From the NCBI GenBank assembly GCA_021802055.1, contig JAKAAY010000011.1, forward strand, positions 1 through 56,814: a DNA stretch of 56,814 nucleotides, in the 5' to 3' direction. The notes under the pieces were generated by a model that did not search any database, was not told where the DNA came from, and saw only the letters and a program-made list of their open reading frames with translations. How positions within the stretch are numbered: position 1 is the first letter of the stretch; every line of letters begins with the position of its first letter. The stretch is from Thermoplasmata archaeon (GTDB lineage Archaea > Thermoplasmatota > Thermoplasmata > Thermoplasmatales > Thermoplasmataceae). The translations under genes and the position numbers were made by a program. Of the stretch, positions 35,500 to 44,731 are shown one piece after another.

Positions 35500-36702
35500 A
35501 TGAAAGCGAACAGAAATTCAATATATTATACGGTGATCCATCAAACAATGTTCAGAACTATTAAATTGAGGCTCCCCTACGATTCCTCCCTTCTTGAGAC
35601 GGGGAGGCAGTTCAGGGAAGCTTGCCAGATGGTTCTGGACTATGGTTTTGCAGAGAAGACGTATAACAAGAACAAGCTCAACAGGGCAACGTATGAAGAT
35701 GTCAGGAAGAAGATACCCGCACTGCCTTCTGCCCTGGTGCAGACGGCAAGGGATACGGCATCGGAATCATTGAAACAGACCGATCTTGGGAAGGAAATAC
35801 GCAGGAAATCCCTGACCATAAGGTATGACAGGAGAACATTCAGGTTCTATCCTGATGCCCGTACCATATCACTGACAACCGTCCATGGGAGGCTTGTGTT
35901 TCCCATTGCAAATTCTCCACTCATAGAGAAATACAGGGGAGAATATACCAATGCACAGGTTGCCGTTGATGCGAAGCAAAGAAAGATGTTCGTGATGATT
36001 CAGGTGGAGGTGGATAAGGAGATAGAAAGAAAGGTGGATGGTGAGGAAAAGGTAATAGGAATAGACAGGGGCATGAAGAATGTAGCTGTATTGTCGAATA
36101 ACAGGTTCTTCAATTCAAAGGCATTGAAAAGTGTAAAAGGAAGGTACAGATACAAAAAGAAGAAATTGCAGCACGCAGGCACTCGTTCCGCTCATCGTAA
36201 ATTAAGGGAGTTAAGCGGAAGAGAGAGACGGTTCGTGCTTGACACAAATCATGTGATATCAAAACAGATAGTGAATCTTCCTTTCAATATCTTTGCACTT
36301 GAGTGTTTGGAATCGGCAGGAATGAGGAAAAAGAAGAAAGGGAGGAGATTCAACCATGAACTCGGATCATGGTCTCCCTTCCAGCTTGAGCGATTCATCA
36401 GGTACAAGGCCGAAGATATGGGCAAGGCTGTGGTCTGTGTGAATCCAAAATATACATCACAGAAATGTTCCAGATGTGGATTCATTGACAGGAATAACCG
36501 TAAAGGATCAATATTCCACTGCAGGAATTGCAATTTCCAACTTCATGCGGATCTGAATGCCTCAAGAAACATTGAGGTACTCGGCAAGTCTGAGTACTTC
36601 AGGCTGCCGTCAACCAGCCAATCGTTGCGGTTCGATGAATCCATGCCTACGGGTATGGTGGAGACCAGCAGCAAGCCCCTTCCGTCAGGGAGGGGCAGTT
36701 GA
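35500..36702 (+). CDS. tnpB: IS200/IS605-family TnpB, RNA-guided endonuclease, intact
   Basis: This is a TnpB nuclease, the ancestor-type relative of Cas12. The RuvC triad is complete: Asp189 in GIDRGMKN, Glu268 in ALECLES and Asp351 in HADLNASRN. The zinc finger has Cys323, Cys326, Cys341 and Cys344 (CSRCG, CRNC). It has 400 residues from ATG 35500. ATG 35548 (MFRTIKLRL) fits the family start better. There is no tnpA beside it, so it cannot move by itself. The last codons overlap a hairpin that resembles the 3' end of an omega RNA (see 36673-36700). It lies directly after the molybdenum island and 24 bases before an MFS gene. Confidence 0.93.
   Translation: MKANRNSIYYTVIHQTMFRTIKLRLPYDSSLLETGRQFREACQMVLDYGFAEKTYNKNKLNRATYEDVRKKIPALPSALVQTARDTASESLKQTDLGKEIRRKSLTIRYDRRTFRFYPDARTISLTTVHGRLVFPIANSPLIEKYRGEYTNAQVAVDAKQRKMFVMIQVEVDKEIERKVDGEEKVIGIDRGMKNVAVLSNNRFFNSKALKSVKGRYRYKKKKLQHAGTRSAHRKLRELSGRERRFVLDTNHVISKQIVNLPFNIFALECLESAGMRKKKKGRRFNHELGSWSPFQLERFIRYKAEDMGKAVVCVNPKYTSQKCSRCGFIDRNNRKGSIFHCRNCNFQLHADLNASRNIEVLGKSEYFRLPSTSQSLRFDESMPTGMVETSSKPLPSGRGS
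36673..36700 (+). ncRNA. Probable omega-RNA 3' hairpin / right end of the TnpB element
   Basis: AAGCCCCTTCCGTCAGGGAG then GGGCAGTTGAC forms a strong hairpin at the very end of the tnpB frame. In known systems the guide (omega) RNA derives from the 3' end of tnpB and the element's right end, with the guide copied from the flanking DNA. By analogy the guide would begin at about 36700-36705. The position is inferred from the hairpin only. Confidence 0.45.
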
Positions 36703-36725
36703 CTAGATACGCGGCATGAGGAGCA

Positions 36726-37976
36726 TTGACCTCTTCCGAGCTAGAAGTGCATCCTGCAGGAATGAAATATCTCGCATCCACCTCCATTGCTCATTTTGTA
36801 AATGACGGCAATTTTCTTCTCATCACTCTTCTCATCGTATATTACAAAGCACTTCCTGATGTAAACTATCTGGTTCTGGGCTATGGGGCAGTTATAGTCA
36901 ACATCCTTTCCGGGCTGCTCAGCACACCGATCGGGAGGTGGGCTGACCGGACCGGGGCGGACGCGCCCATCATGGTATTCGGTCTTGTGATCCAGGGGTT
37001 TGCAGTTACTATGTTTGCGCTTCCCTTTCTCTATCCTGCTGCCTGGTTCGTGCTCATATTCTTGGCCGCTTCACTGCTTGGCATAGGGCAGGCTTTCTAT
37101 CATCCACTGGGAGCTTCGATCCTGAGGTCTGTATACTCAGGGAAGGCACCCAGCTACCTTGGGATCAATGGTTCTGTGGGAAGCATAGGCAGAGCCGCAA
37201 CGCCTGCGATTTTCGGTTATCTGGTGATCCTTGGCGATATCTACACGGCATTTCTCTATCTCGTCATTTCCATTTTTGGATTTTCCCTGCTTATCTACCT
37301 GTCCATAGGCAGTTACCGTAGAGAGGGCATTTCTGCTCCCGGCAGGCACAGGACAGGGAAAATGCCTGGCACGGGCAGCCAGAAGCTGGGGGCGTTTGTG
37401 ATATTGCTTACCGTTTCGGTTTTCCTCAGATCCATGGTTATTTCTGGAGTTACCATTTTCACGGGCAAGTACATTGATGCACTGGTGGACTCTCCAACCC
37501 TCACTTCCGAGATTCTCACGTTATCATTCATCCCACCGGTGGCAGGACAACTGGTGTTCGGCAGGGCAACCTCATCCCATGGGGGAAAATCCATCACCCT
37601 TCTGACCGGGATCCTTACTGTGGCATTCCTTGTCCTGTTCCTGGCGACACAGTCTGTGATACTTGTGGTGGCGTTCTACTCGCTTTTCAACCTGGTTGCG
37701 TTCACGGGATTTCCTGTGTTGCTGGGTTATGCGTCCCAGCAGGTCGCACCCTCGATGGCCAGCAGGGCCAATGCGTTCATATGGGGAATAGGAAGCACCC
37801 TGGGCGGCGCTGCCGGAATTTCAATCCTGACCTTTCTGTCTGGCCTGTATTCGATATATTTCTCTTTCTGGGTGGCCGTTGTATTTGGTACCCTGTCCAT
37901 ACCGTTCATCCTCCTCATCCCTGATAAGGACAGGAAAAAGCGGGATAACAGCAACACTGGCTCATCTTCCTCATAG
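36726..37976 (+). CDS. Major facilitator superfamily transporter
   Basis: This 416-residue protein has about 12 membrane helices. The signature between helices 2 and 3 is GRWADRTGADAP. The helix 4-5 region reads GQAFYHPLGASILRSVYSG, like the fosmidomycin-resistance (Fsr) group of drug exporters. The substrate is not known. The start may be TTG 36726 with GAGGAGC just upstream, or ATG 36762 (MKYLAS). It lies between tnpB and a cyclase-family hydrolase on the same strand. A charged, Ser-rich tail ends the protein. Confidence 0.85.
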   Translation: MTSSELEVHPAGMKYLASTSIAHFVNDGNFLLITLLIVYYKALPDVNYLVLGYGAVIVNILSGLLSTPIGRWADRTGADAPIMVFGLVIQGFAVTMFALPFLYPAAWFVLIFLAASLLGIGQAFYHPLGASILRSVYSGKAPSYLGINGSVGSIGRAATPAIFGYLVILGDIYTAFLYLVISIFGFSLLIYLSIGSYRREGISAPGRHRTGKMPGTGSQKLGAFVILLTVSVFLRSMVISGVTIFTGKYIDALVDSPTLTSEILTLSFIPPVAGQLVFGRATSSHGGKSITLLTGILTVAFLVLFLATQSVILVVAFYSLFNLVAFTGFPVLLGYASQQVAPSMASRANAFIWGIGSTLGGAAGISILTFLSGLYSIYFSFWVAVVFGTLSIPFILLIPDKDRKKRDNSNTGSSSS

Positions 37977-37987
37977 ACAGCCAAAAT

Positions 37988-37996
37988 AACTTATTG
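37988..37996 (+). promoter_or_regulatory. TATA-like box of the cyclase-family gene
   Basis: AACTTATTG lies 21-29 bases before ATG 38017, consistent with a leaderless transcript separate from the MFS gene. Confidence 0.35.
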
Positions 37997-38016
37997 CACC
38001 CCCTCATTCAACATCC

Positions 38017-38607
38017 ATGATTGATATATCCTTGCCCCTCAGGAACGGAATGGTAACTTATCCCGGTGACGCTCCCTATGAAGAGTATGCATACAGAACC
38101 CATGAGAGAGACGGGCTACACATTACGCGCGTGCTGATGGAAACCCATACGGGTACACACTTTGACGCACCGTTCCACATGATACCCAATGGCAAGAAGG
38201 TATCAGACTATCCCCTAAGCAGGTTCATGGGAAGGGCCACCGTGGTTGAGTGTGATACGAGCCCCATTGGCCCGCAAAATATTCCTGAAAGGCACCAGGA
38301 TTTCATTCTGTTCAAAACGCTGAATTCCAGGAGATATGATACTTTTCACACTGACTTCGCCCATCTTTCGCCTGAAGCTGCAGGGAAACTGGTCGATGAT
38401 GGTACCAAGCTGGTAGGAGTCGATTACCTGTCCGTGGATGCTTTCAGATCACCCGGTTTTGAAGTGCACAGGATTCTCATGAAAGCGGACATACTCATAA
38501 TTGAGGGGCTCGTATTAGACCAGGTGAATCCCGGGGAATATGACCTGGTCTGCTTTCCACTTAACATGTCCCAGGATGCTGCTCCCTGCAGGGCAGCCCT
38601 TCTTTGA
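38017..38607 (+). CDS. Cyclase-family metal-dependent hydrolase (kynurenine formamidase-like)
   Basis: The signature H-x-G-T-H-x-D-x-P-x-H is exact: HTGTHFDAPFH at residues 44-54, the zinc or manganese site. It starts MIDISLPLRNGMVTYPGD, the family's usual opening, and has VGVDYLSVDAF and the later IIEGLVLDQV. It has 196 residues, normal. Members hydrolyse N-formylkynurenine, isatin or similar amides. With formate dehydrogenases nearby, a formate-releasing role is tempting, but this is only a guess. Confidence 0.88.
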   Translation: MIDISLPLRNGMVTYPGDAPYEEYAYRTHERDGLHITRVLMETHTGTHFDAPFHMIPNGKKVSDYPLSRFMGRATVVECDTSPIGPQNIPERHQDFILFKTLNSRRYDTFHTDFAHLSPEAAGKLVDDGTKLVGVDYLSVDAFRSPGFEVHRILMKADILIIEGLVLDQVNPGEYDLVCFPLNMSQDAAPCRAALL

Positions 38608-38745
38608 GAGGGGTTTATGTATATCATATCCCCCCGTTCCCGGGGCAGACGCTCACCTTGATTCACAATGATCCGAGCAGGATGGCCATTCAACCTGCGA
38701 CGTGGATGAACCGAGAAATGCCTGACACGACAGGAAGCATATACA

Positions 38746-38889
38746 ATCGGTACCGCCGGGCATGCGGCATTTGTATCCAGTTAACCTCCCAAACAGGATA
38801 GTGTAAGACGGAGCAAGACCTTCGGATCACATGATCGGGGTCTTTCTAAGAAGCAGAAAACTCTGATCGCCTGAATGGAGAGAATGTCA
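38746..38889 (+). mobile_element. Decayed right end of a TnpB element (copy A)
   Basis: This stretch aligns by eye with 49447-49589. Shared segments are TACCGCxGGGCATGCGGxATT at the start, GxAAGACC and CGGA in the middle, and GAAGCAGxAA followed by ATGGxGAGxATGTCAG at the end. It covers the last codons of a lost tnpB and its right-end/omega-RNA region. The hairpin in the terminal part is degenerate here. Another element's left end follows 26 bases later. Confidence 0.6.
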
Positions 38890-38915
38890 GCATCTGACCA
38901 AAAACCGAGCGCAAG

Positions 38916-38936
38916 CCCACAGACTTCAGTCGTGGG
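38916..38936 (+). repeat. TTCA-loop hairpin (TnpB left end, copy 1)
   Basis: CCCAC-A-GAC-TTCA-GTC-GTGGG forms a hairpin with a bulged A. AAG precedes it, and TAGCGAGGCAACCTGTAATAA follows. It lies 45 bases before a truncated tnpB start at 38982, the same arrangement as at 56591. Confidence 0.65.
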
Positions 38937-38981
38937 TTAGCGAGGCAACCTGTAATAATATCTACTATGTTTCTATTGGTG

Positions 38982-39086
38982 ATGACTAAGGCTTTAAAAG
39001 TGCGTTTATATCCGAATGGACAACAGAAGTTGTCCCCACTCCTCGCGATCCGGATGATTTTGCTGGAACCCGCTAACAATACCTGA
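38982..39086 (+). pseudogene. Truncated tnpB (N-terminal fragment)
   Basis: ATG 38982 reads MTKALKVRLYPNGQQKL, a typical first segment of TnpB proteins. Similarity is lost after about 20 codons, and the frame closes at 39084-39086. It follows a left-end hairpin, so it is the remaining left end of a second element inserted next to the right end of copy A. Confidence 0.65.
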
Positions 39087-39735
39087 AATCATTGCTGTCC
39101 TGAAGGTTGCACCTGTGTATACATGCAGTCTGGCTGCATCTGAAACACATTCCCCTGCCCAGACAGCGGAACAGAGATACAATCAGCCTTGTACGGGAGT
39201 TCACCCGGAACATTGGTTGAAGGGGTATTTTCATGCACAACTTTCTCCTGACGTTTTGCTGGAGAACTCTCGTACTGAATCCAGGGGGGTTTTGAGGCGT
39301 GGCTGTTCCACGGTTCATCTCCGTGCCGAAGATGAGAATTTTCCCGCTTATCATATTGTAAAGAACATGGCACGGAAACATGTTTTCCTGATCTTGTCCG
39401 GTAATTCGCGTCCGGGCCATAGACGGGATAAGCGGAAGGGTGGTGCAATGCGATAACTATTCTTTATTTACAAATTCTACGACAGAAATTATATCAACTA
39501 CTATTTAGATTCAATTCAAATTACTAAGCGTTCCGGGTCCGTCCATGCTATTATTCGGGAGTATATATGTACACAAATTTCTGTGGAGGATGCGTAGCTT
39601 ACTTTATGAACCCGTATTTTAGCATATCCGCACCTGGTATACCAACGAATTCATATATCAATATTTTAATATGATGAACATTTTTGTTTATAAATGTTTT
39701 CATAACATTTAAATAGCTAATAGTTATTCTAATTG
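39087..39735. other. Long stretch without an assignable gene before gar1
   Basis: From 39087 to about 39455 three overlapping frames stay open (two minus, one plus), but none has a domain or good start, so I do not call any. From 39455 to 39735 the DNA is very AT-rich, with several TATA-like sites. The last of these, at 39708, drives gar1. Confidence 0.4.
39708..39715 (+). promoter_or_regulatory. TATA box of the gar1-tfb operon
   Basis: TTTAAATA lies 21-28 bases before ATG 39736 and is preceded by an A/C-rich BRE-like ATAACA. It fits a leaderless gar1 mRNA. Confidence 0.6.
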
Positions 39736-39951
39736 ATGGTGCTTGACAAATTGGAAATAATCAGCAGGAAGGGTAACGAACTGGTGGTCAAGCTGGTTGA
39801 CTGCATGAGTATGGATTCAAGGATTGTCGATGGAACCGGGACGAACGTAGGGAAACTGGTACGAGTGATGGGCCCGGTTTCAGCTCCTTATGGACTCGTG
39901 CGATTGCAACAGAACGATTTCAGGGGAACAGAACTCTTTATAAGATGTTAG
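39736..39951 (+). CDS. gar1: H/ACA RNA-protein complex component Gar1
   Basis: Gar1 is a small protein of the H/ACA complex that guides pseudouridine formation in rRNA. The core GTNVGKLVRVMGPVSAPYGL matches the Gar1 beta barrel, whose consensus is G-x-V-x-D-V-F-G-P-V-x-x-P-Y. It has 71 residues, normal for archaeal Gar1. It lies 12 bases before tfb, and gar1-tfb linkage is common in archaea. ATG 39736 is preferred over TTG 39733 because of the TATA spacing. Confidence 0.88.
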   Translation: MVLDKLEIISRKGNELVVKLVDCMSMDSRIVDGTGTNVGKLVRVMGPVSAPYGLVRLQQNDFRGTELFIRC

Positions 39952-39963
39952 AGGTGAAAAGAT

Positions 39964-40899
39964 ATGGAAGGAAAACAGAAGAGGAATATTGACGAGATTA
40001 CCAAATGTCCTGAGTGCGGATCCACCCAGTTAGTCCGGGATTATGAACGCGGCGAACTTATTTGCAACAGCTGCGGCATTGTGATAGACGAGAGTTATTT
40101 TGACCAGGGACCAGAGTGGAGGGCGTTCGATTCTGAACAGAGCGAGTCCCGCTCAAGAACAGGGTCTCCAATGACATTTACCATTCATGATAAGGGACTT
40201 TCCACGGACATATCATGGAAGAACAAGGACTCATACGGCAAATCCATTCCGACGAGGAACAGGGCCCAGCTTTACAGGCTGAGGAAGTGGCAGAAGAGGA
40301 TCAAGGTCTCAAACGCTGCAGAGAGAAATCTTTCTCAGGCACTGCAGGAGCTGGAGAGAATGGCATCAAATCTCAGTATCCCCAATGACGTGAGGGAGAG
40401 TGCCGCAGTCATATACAGGAAAGCCGTGAAGCAGAACATGATCAGGGGAAGGAGCATCGAGGGAGTGGTGGCCGGCTCTATATATGCTGCCTGCAGGATC
40501 ACAAACGTTCCCAGGACGCTGGACGAAATAGCTTCAGTCACGAGGGTGAAGAAAAAGGAAATCGGCAGGACGTACAGAATAATGAGCAGGTACCTCAAGC
40601 TCAACATAATGCCTTCAAAGCCGGATGACTATGTCAACAGATTCTGCAGCAAGCTAAAACTTTCGCAGGAGACCAGGAAAAAGGCGAACGACATCCTCAA
40701 ACTTGCCAGGGATCATGAGCTGACCTCTGGAAAGGGACCGACAGGTGTGGCCGCAGCTGCCATATACATTGCTTCGCTGATGAACAACGAAAGGAGAACC
40801 CAGAGATCCGTATCAGAGGTTGCAGGAGTGACGGAGGTTACCATCAGGAACCGCTATAAGGAACTCACAGAGAAGCTTGCTCTTGACATTCAGGAGTGA
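39964..40899 (+). CDS. tfb: Transcription initiation factor B (TFB)
   Basis: TFB is the archaeal TFIIB and recruits RNA polymerase to TBP-bound promoters. The zinc ribbon is bound by Cys15, Cys18, Cys34 and Cys37 (CPECGS, CNSCGI). The B-reader/linker region (GPEWRAFD) and two cyclin-fold repeats follow, the second containing [18 protein letters not shown]. The C terminus has the BRE-contacting helix ([20 protein letters not shown]). It has 311 residues, normal. GAGGTGA lies 6 bases before the ATG and overlaps the gar1 stop. Confidence 0.97.
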   Translation: MEGKQKRNIDEITKCPECGSTQLVRDYERGELICNSCGIVIDESYFDQGPEWRAFDSEQSESRSRTGSPMTFTIHDKGLSTDISWKNKDSYGKSIPTRNRAQLYRLRKWQKRIKVSNAAERNLSQALQELERMASNLSIPNDVRESAAVIYRKAVKQNMIRGRSIEGVVAGSIYAACRITNVPRTLDEIASVTRVKKKEIGRTYRIMSRYLKLNIMPSKPDDYVNRFCSKLKLSQETRKKANDILKLARDHELTSGKGPTGVAAAAIYIASLMNNERRTQRSVSEVAGVTEVTIRNRYKELTEKLALDIQE

Positions 40900-40901
40900 A
40901 C

Positions 40902-41174
40902 TTACTCGAATTTTTTCCTGATTTCTTCCAACAACTGAATCTGGGACATAATTTCATTTGGTACGCTGAAGAGTGACGTAACACTCTTTAGCACCATTTT
41001 CACGATTAGTTTTCCGCCAAGGCATTCAGCAGTCACGGATGCGTCGTTGTCCGGAGAGATAAGACTCAGGGCCTTCTCGCAGCTGCCATCCGGCAGGTCA
41101 AATTCCATGGTGATTCGAATGGGGGTGTCTCCACTGCTTTCCCTGGTTTTCTCCGCTGCCAACATGCCAGGCAT
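40902..41174 (-). CDS. pcc1: Pcc1-like KEOPS complex subunit
   Basis: This small dimerising subunit belongs to the KEOPS complex that makes t6A in tRNA. The sequence ITMEFDLPDGSCEKALSLIS-PD and GGKLIVKMVLKSVTSLFSVP then NEIMSQIQLLEE follows the Pcc1 pattern of strand, helix, P-D, strands and a final helix. The start is ATG 41174 or 41165. An open frame upstream belongs to the overlapping ABC gene end. It has 90 residues. It converges on tfb with only 2 bases between the stops. Confidence 0.7.
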   Translation of the reverse strand: MPGMLAAEKTRESSGDTPIRITMEFDLPDGSCEKALSLISPDNDASVTAECLGGKLIVKMVLKSVTSLFSVPNEIMSQIQLLEEIRKKFE

Positions 41175-41220
41175 GATAAGCCCGTTATTATTCTGTCTGA
41201 TCGCCTGAATCAGCGTGAGC

Positions 41221-43059
41221 TTAGCGATCCGTGCCGCCCTGTAACCGATAGAGATGGGAAAATTTATTGTTGTTCCTCTTGAGTTCTTCCGCGCTGCCTG
41301 ACTCAACGATCCTGCCGTGATCGAGCACTACGAGCCTGTCTGCCAGGGAAATCATGGAAAGCCTGTGTGTTATCAGGATCAGTGTCCTTCCCTGGAGGAA
41401 CTTCTCAAGTGCGTCCATGATCTGCCTTTCTGAGTCGACGTCGATCTGTGACGTGGGTTCATCCATCACCATCACAGGGGAATCACGCACCATGGCTCTC
41501 ATAACAGATACGGCCTGCTTTTGCCCTTCTGAGAGGTTTTTACCTCCTTCCCCAACTTCCGAATCCAGCCCAGCGGGGAGCGTGTCAAATATCTCCTTGA
41601 GGCCGAATTTCTCTGCGAGCTCCATGATATGATCACGGGAAATCCCCGGCTGTGAATAGAGTATGTTATCCGTTACGGTGCCCCTGAACAGGAATAGGTC
41701 CTGCAGCACGGGTGTTACAAGCTTCCTGTAAGCGGCCGTATCAATGTTCAAGAGATCGGTTCCATCAAGGGTGATGCTTCCGGCAGACGGTCGATAGTAC
41801 TTCAGGATAAGGTTGCTAAGTGTTGTCTTCCCTGCTCCCGTCTCACCCACTATGCCTATGCGCTCACCCTTGCCCACGTCCAGGTTGATGTCCCTGAGCA
41901 CGTAGTCCCCGCCATAGGAGAAGGAAACATCCCTGAGGCTGATCTCTCCGTTTATGGTTTGAGGGACCAGACTTCCGGGGAGAACGGGGTCCTTCTCGCT
42001 GTCGATGATTCCATAGATCCTGTTTACGCCAACAATGGATGACTGGTACGAGTTGTACAGTTGTGACAGCTGGGTTACTGGATCAAAGAACTCCTGCACG
42101 TACAGGATGAACGAGACCAGTATGCCTACGCTGATTCCTCCGGCCAGCAGCTGGAATCCCCCTTCAATTATCACTATTGCAATCCCTGCGGCCTCTATTA
42201 TTCTCAGAGCAGCGCCATAGAATGAAGACAGGAGCGAGGCCTTCATGTTGGCGTTGTAATTATCCCTGTTAAGCGAATCGAAGCGTGTCTCTGTCACTTC
42301 TTCGGCAGCAAAGGACTTTATGGCCCTGATAGCGTTGATATTCTCGCTCAGGTTCCCTGTTATGGCAGCTATGGTTCTCCTGGTCTTAAGGTAGTTCCTC
42401 CATACCCTCTTCTGGATCAGGAAGGTAAAGGTGACAAGCACAGGTATGGTGATCAGGGCATATGGTGTCAGGCTTGCATCCAGATATGACATCACCACAA
42501 TGGAAAATACCACCGTTACAATACCGGCAACAACCTGAGGAAGCTGGAACGTAAGGAATTCGCTGAGGCTTTCTGCGTCGTTGGAGATCCTGCTGATAAG
42601 GTATCCGGTCTTGACAGTGCTGTAGAAGGATATGGGAACAGACTGAAGGCTCTCGAATGCCCTGTTTCTAAGACTCCTGACCTCTGTCTGCGCCAGCCTC
42701 GTGGATGAAATGGTTCTGGTCCTGTTGGCAACGAACTGAATGAGGTAAATTACGAGGAAGGTTCCTACAAAGAAATAAAGGCCAAAAAAGTTGCCCGAGA
42801 GTACGTTGTTGATGGCCAATCCCAGCGCAAGGGGATAGAGCATGCCTGCAATTGCAGTCGTAAGAACAGAGGCCAGCACAAGGGCTGCATCCCTGCGGTT
42901 TGAAAGCATCTCTCCCAGAAGCCTTCTGAAGGCCTTCGAGGACTTTGCGGATTTCAGCAGCAGGTCTTCGGCTTCCTCATAGGTTCCCGGCAGTAAAATC
43001 ACCTCCCGATGCGCCACCATCTTCTCCAGGAGCTTCCGCGGAATCATCCGGCACAGCAA
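41221..43059 (-). CDS. ABC exporter subunit with the catalytic Walker site
   Basis: This half transporter has six membrane helices followed by one ATPase domain, type IV exporter fold. Walker A is GETGAGKTT (about residue 404), the signature is LSEGQ (about 507, altered from LSGGQ), Walker B is VMVMDEPTS with the catalytic Glu, and the switch His is present in ITHRLSM. It pairs with the upstream gene, which it overlaps. Starts further in (ATG 43047 or 43020) are possible, since the first codons lie in the partner gene's end. The substrate is unknown; lipids or drugs are usual. Confidence 0.92.
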   Translation of the reverse strand: MLCRMIPRKLLEKMVAHREVILLPGTYEEAEDLLLKSAKSSKAFRRLLGEMLSNRRDAALVLASVLTTAIAGMLYPLALGLAINNVLSGNFFGLYFFVGTFLVIYLIQFVANRTRTISSTRLAQTEVRSLRNRAFESLQSVPISFYSTVKTGYLISRISNDAESLSEFLTFQLPQVVAGIVTVVFSIVVMSYLDASLTPYALITIPVLVTFTFLIQKRVWRNYLKTRRTIAAITGNLSENINAIRAIKSFAAEEVTETRFDSLNRDNYNANMKASLLSSFYGAALRIIEAAGIAIVIIEGGFQLLAGGISVGILVSFILYVQEFFDPVTQLSQLYNSYQSSIVGVNRIYGIIDSEKDPVLPGSLVPQTINGEISLRDVSFSYGGDYVLRDINLDVGKGERIGIVGETGAGKTTLSNLILKYYRPSAGSITLDGTDLLNIDTAAYRKLVTPVLQDLFLFRGTVTDNILYSQPGISRDHIMELAEKFGLKEIFDTLPAGLDSEVGEGGKNLSEGQKQAVSVMRAMVRDSPVMVMDEPTSQIDVDSERQIMDALEKFLQGRTLILITHRLSMISLADRLVVLDHGRIVESGSAEELKRNNNKFSHLYRLQGGTDR

Positions 43060-44731
43060 CTCGACGCGTTAGTTTTCCTGAACTCAGGTCATACACAGTG
43101 TCCGCAAAACTCAGGAGGGAATTTCTGAGGGTAACAAAAATTACCGCAGTTCTTCCCATTTCTCTCCTTATATTCTGGACTATTTTGAGCTCGGTCTCGG
43201 TGTCCACACTGGATGTTGCATCGTCCAGGATGAGAACTGATGGTGATCCCAGAACGGCCCTGGCTATTCCCACCCTCTGTTTCTGCCCTCCTGAAAGGGT
43301 TATGCCTCTCTCTCCAACCATCGTATCATAACCGTCAGGGAGGCTGCCAATGAAGTCCGATATCCCGGCTATGGCCGCAGCACGCCTTACTTCATCCTCG
43401 CTTACGTTTTCTGCACCCAGCACAATGTTCTCCCTCAGCGTGCCCGAAAGTATGTTGATCTCCTGTGGGACCACGGAAAGTGTCCGCCTGAGAACTGTGA
43501 GCGGCATATCCCGGATATCCTTACCGTCAATGGAAATGGATCCTGAGTCAGGTTCATAGAGTCTCTGCATCAGGCCCAGGAGAGTGGACTTACCGGAGGC
43601 TGTCTTTCCAGTAATCGCAGCGAACTCACCCGCAAAAATCTCCATGTTTACGCCTGAAAGAATTTTCCTTCCTCCCTTGGAATAGTGGATATCCTGCAGG
43701 GCGAGGACCTTGATCCCGAGCCCCTCGCGCTTGCCACCCAGATCCTCAAGATCACTTGCAGAGGTTATGAGGCCTATTCTCTCTATTCCAGCATTGGCAT
43801 TTTCTGAGAATACTATGAGCCTGCCAATTGAGCTGATGGGCACAGCGATGAGTCCGAATATGGTCACCACGGAAACCAGTGCGCCAACGTCGTGGGTGGT
43901 TCCAGTAATGGTATATCCTCCGTATAGAATTATTGCAGCCGTGGCAAAGCTAACCACGAGAGGCATCAGGTTGTTGTAAACCCCCCTGATTCTGGCTGTC
44001 TCCTCGTATTCATTGAAGTAATGGCCGGTGGTTTCACGGAACTTGTCTATTTCCTTTGGCTCCAGGGAGAACCCTCTGACTACGCGCTGGCCCACTATAT
44101 TTTCCTGAAGGTTTTCATTCATATCGCCATAATACTTTCGGATGCTCCTCCAGTGTGGACGCTGAAGCCTCTGCACCCTTATCCCAAGGATTACCAGCAC
44201 AGGGACAGTGGCAAGAAATATCAGGGCAAAAGAGAGGTTCAGCGTAAACAGGAGATAGAAGCTGATACCGATCATCATAAATGTTGGAATCATCTGTGAT
44301 AGAGTCGCAACCACAAAGTTCCTTGAGGCCTCGATGTCCATTGTGGATCTTGATAGCAGATCTCCAGAGGTCTGGGACTCGTAAAACGAGAATTTTTTGG
44401 ATATGAGGTAAGAAAAAACCTTTCTCCTGAGATTGTAAGCGTAAGTCTGGCTTACATACTGCGAGCCATAGTTTACAGAGAACTGGAGAAATCCGGAGAT
44501 TACAGACACGAACAATATCAAAATCGCATAAGACGTAAGATCAGTCATGCTGTATGCCTGGACTGCATCGACTGCAAGGCCGATATATATGGGTACAAGG
44601 AGCCTCGTAGCCATTGAACCTGCCGATGCTGCCACGATGAGGTATATCACCCAGGACTTGCCATGCAGATAATTGCGGCTGAAAATCAGCGGTCCTAGAA
44701 ATCCGTTCTTTTGCCTCTCTTCAGACATCAT
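42977..44731 (-). CDS. ABC exporter subunit with degenerate ATP site
   Basis: This half transporter of 584 residues has six helices and one ATPase domain. Walker A is GKTASGKST and the signature is canonical LSGGQKQRV. Walker B, however, is VLILDDATS (Asp instead of the catalytic Glu), and the switch His is replaced by Leu (VTLRNS). Its own ATP site is therefore likely inactive. Its intact signature completes the good site of the partner at 41221. This matches known heterodimeric exporters such as TM287/288. The gene ends inside the start of its partner, so the two are translated together. Confidence 0.92.
   Translation of the reverse strand: MMSEERQKNGFLGPLIFSRNYLHGKSWVIYLIVAASAGSMATRLLVPIYIGLAVDAVQAYSMTDLTSYAILILFVSVISGFLQFSVNYGSQYVSQTYAYNLRRKVFSYLISKKFSFYESQTSGDLLSRSTMDIEASRNFVVATLSQMIPTFMMIGISFYLLFTLNLSFALIFLATVPVLVILGIRVQRLQRPHWRSIRKYYGDMNENLQENIVGQRVVRGFSLEPKEIDKFRETTGHYFNEYEETARIRGVYNNLMPLVVSFATAAIILYGGYTITGTTHDVGALVSVVTIFGLIAVPISSIGRLIVFSENANAGIERIGLITSASDLEDLGGKREGLGIKVLALQDIHYSKGGRKILSGVNMEIFAGEFAAITGKTASGKSTLLGLMQRLYEPDSGSISIDGKDIRDMPLTVLRRTLSVVPQEINILSGTLRENIVLGAENVSEDEVRRAAAIAGISDFIGSLPDGYDTMVGERGITLSGGQKQRVGIARAVLGSPSVLILDDATSSVDTETELKIVQNIRREMGRTAVIFVTLRNSLLSFADTVYDLSSGKLTRRVAVPDDSAEAPGEDGGASGGDFTAGNL

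Noticed and set aside
39073-39456. Three overlapping frames of 113-119 codons before gar1
   Set aside because: All three are open at once on both strands with no domain, good start or membrane segment. None can be preferred.
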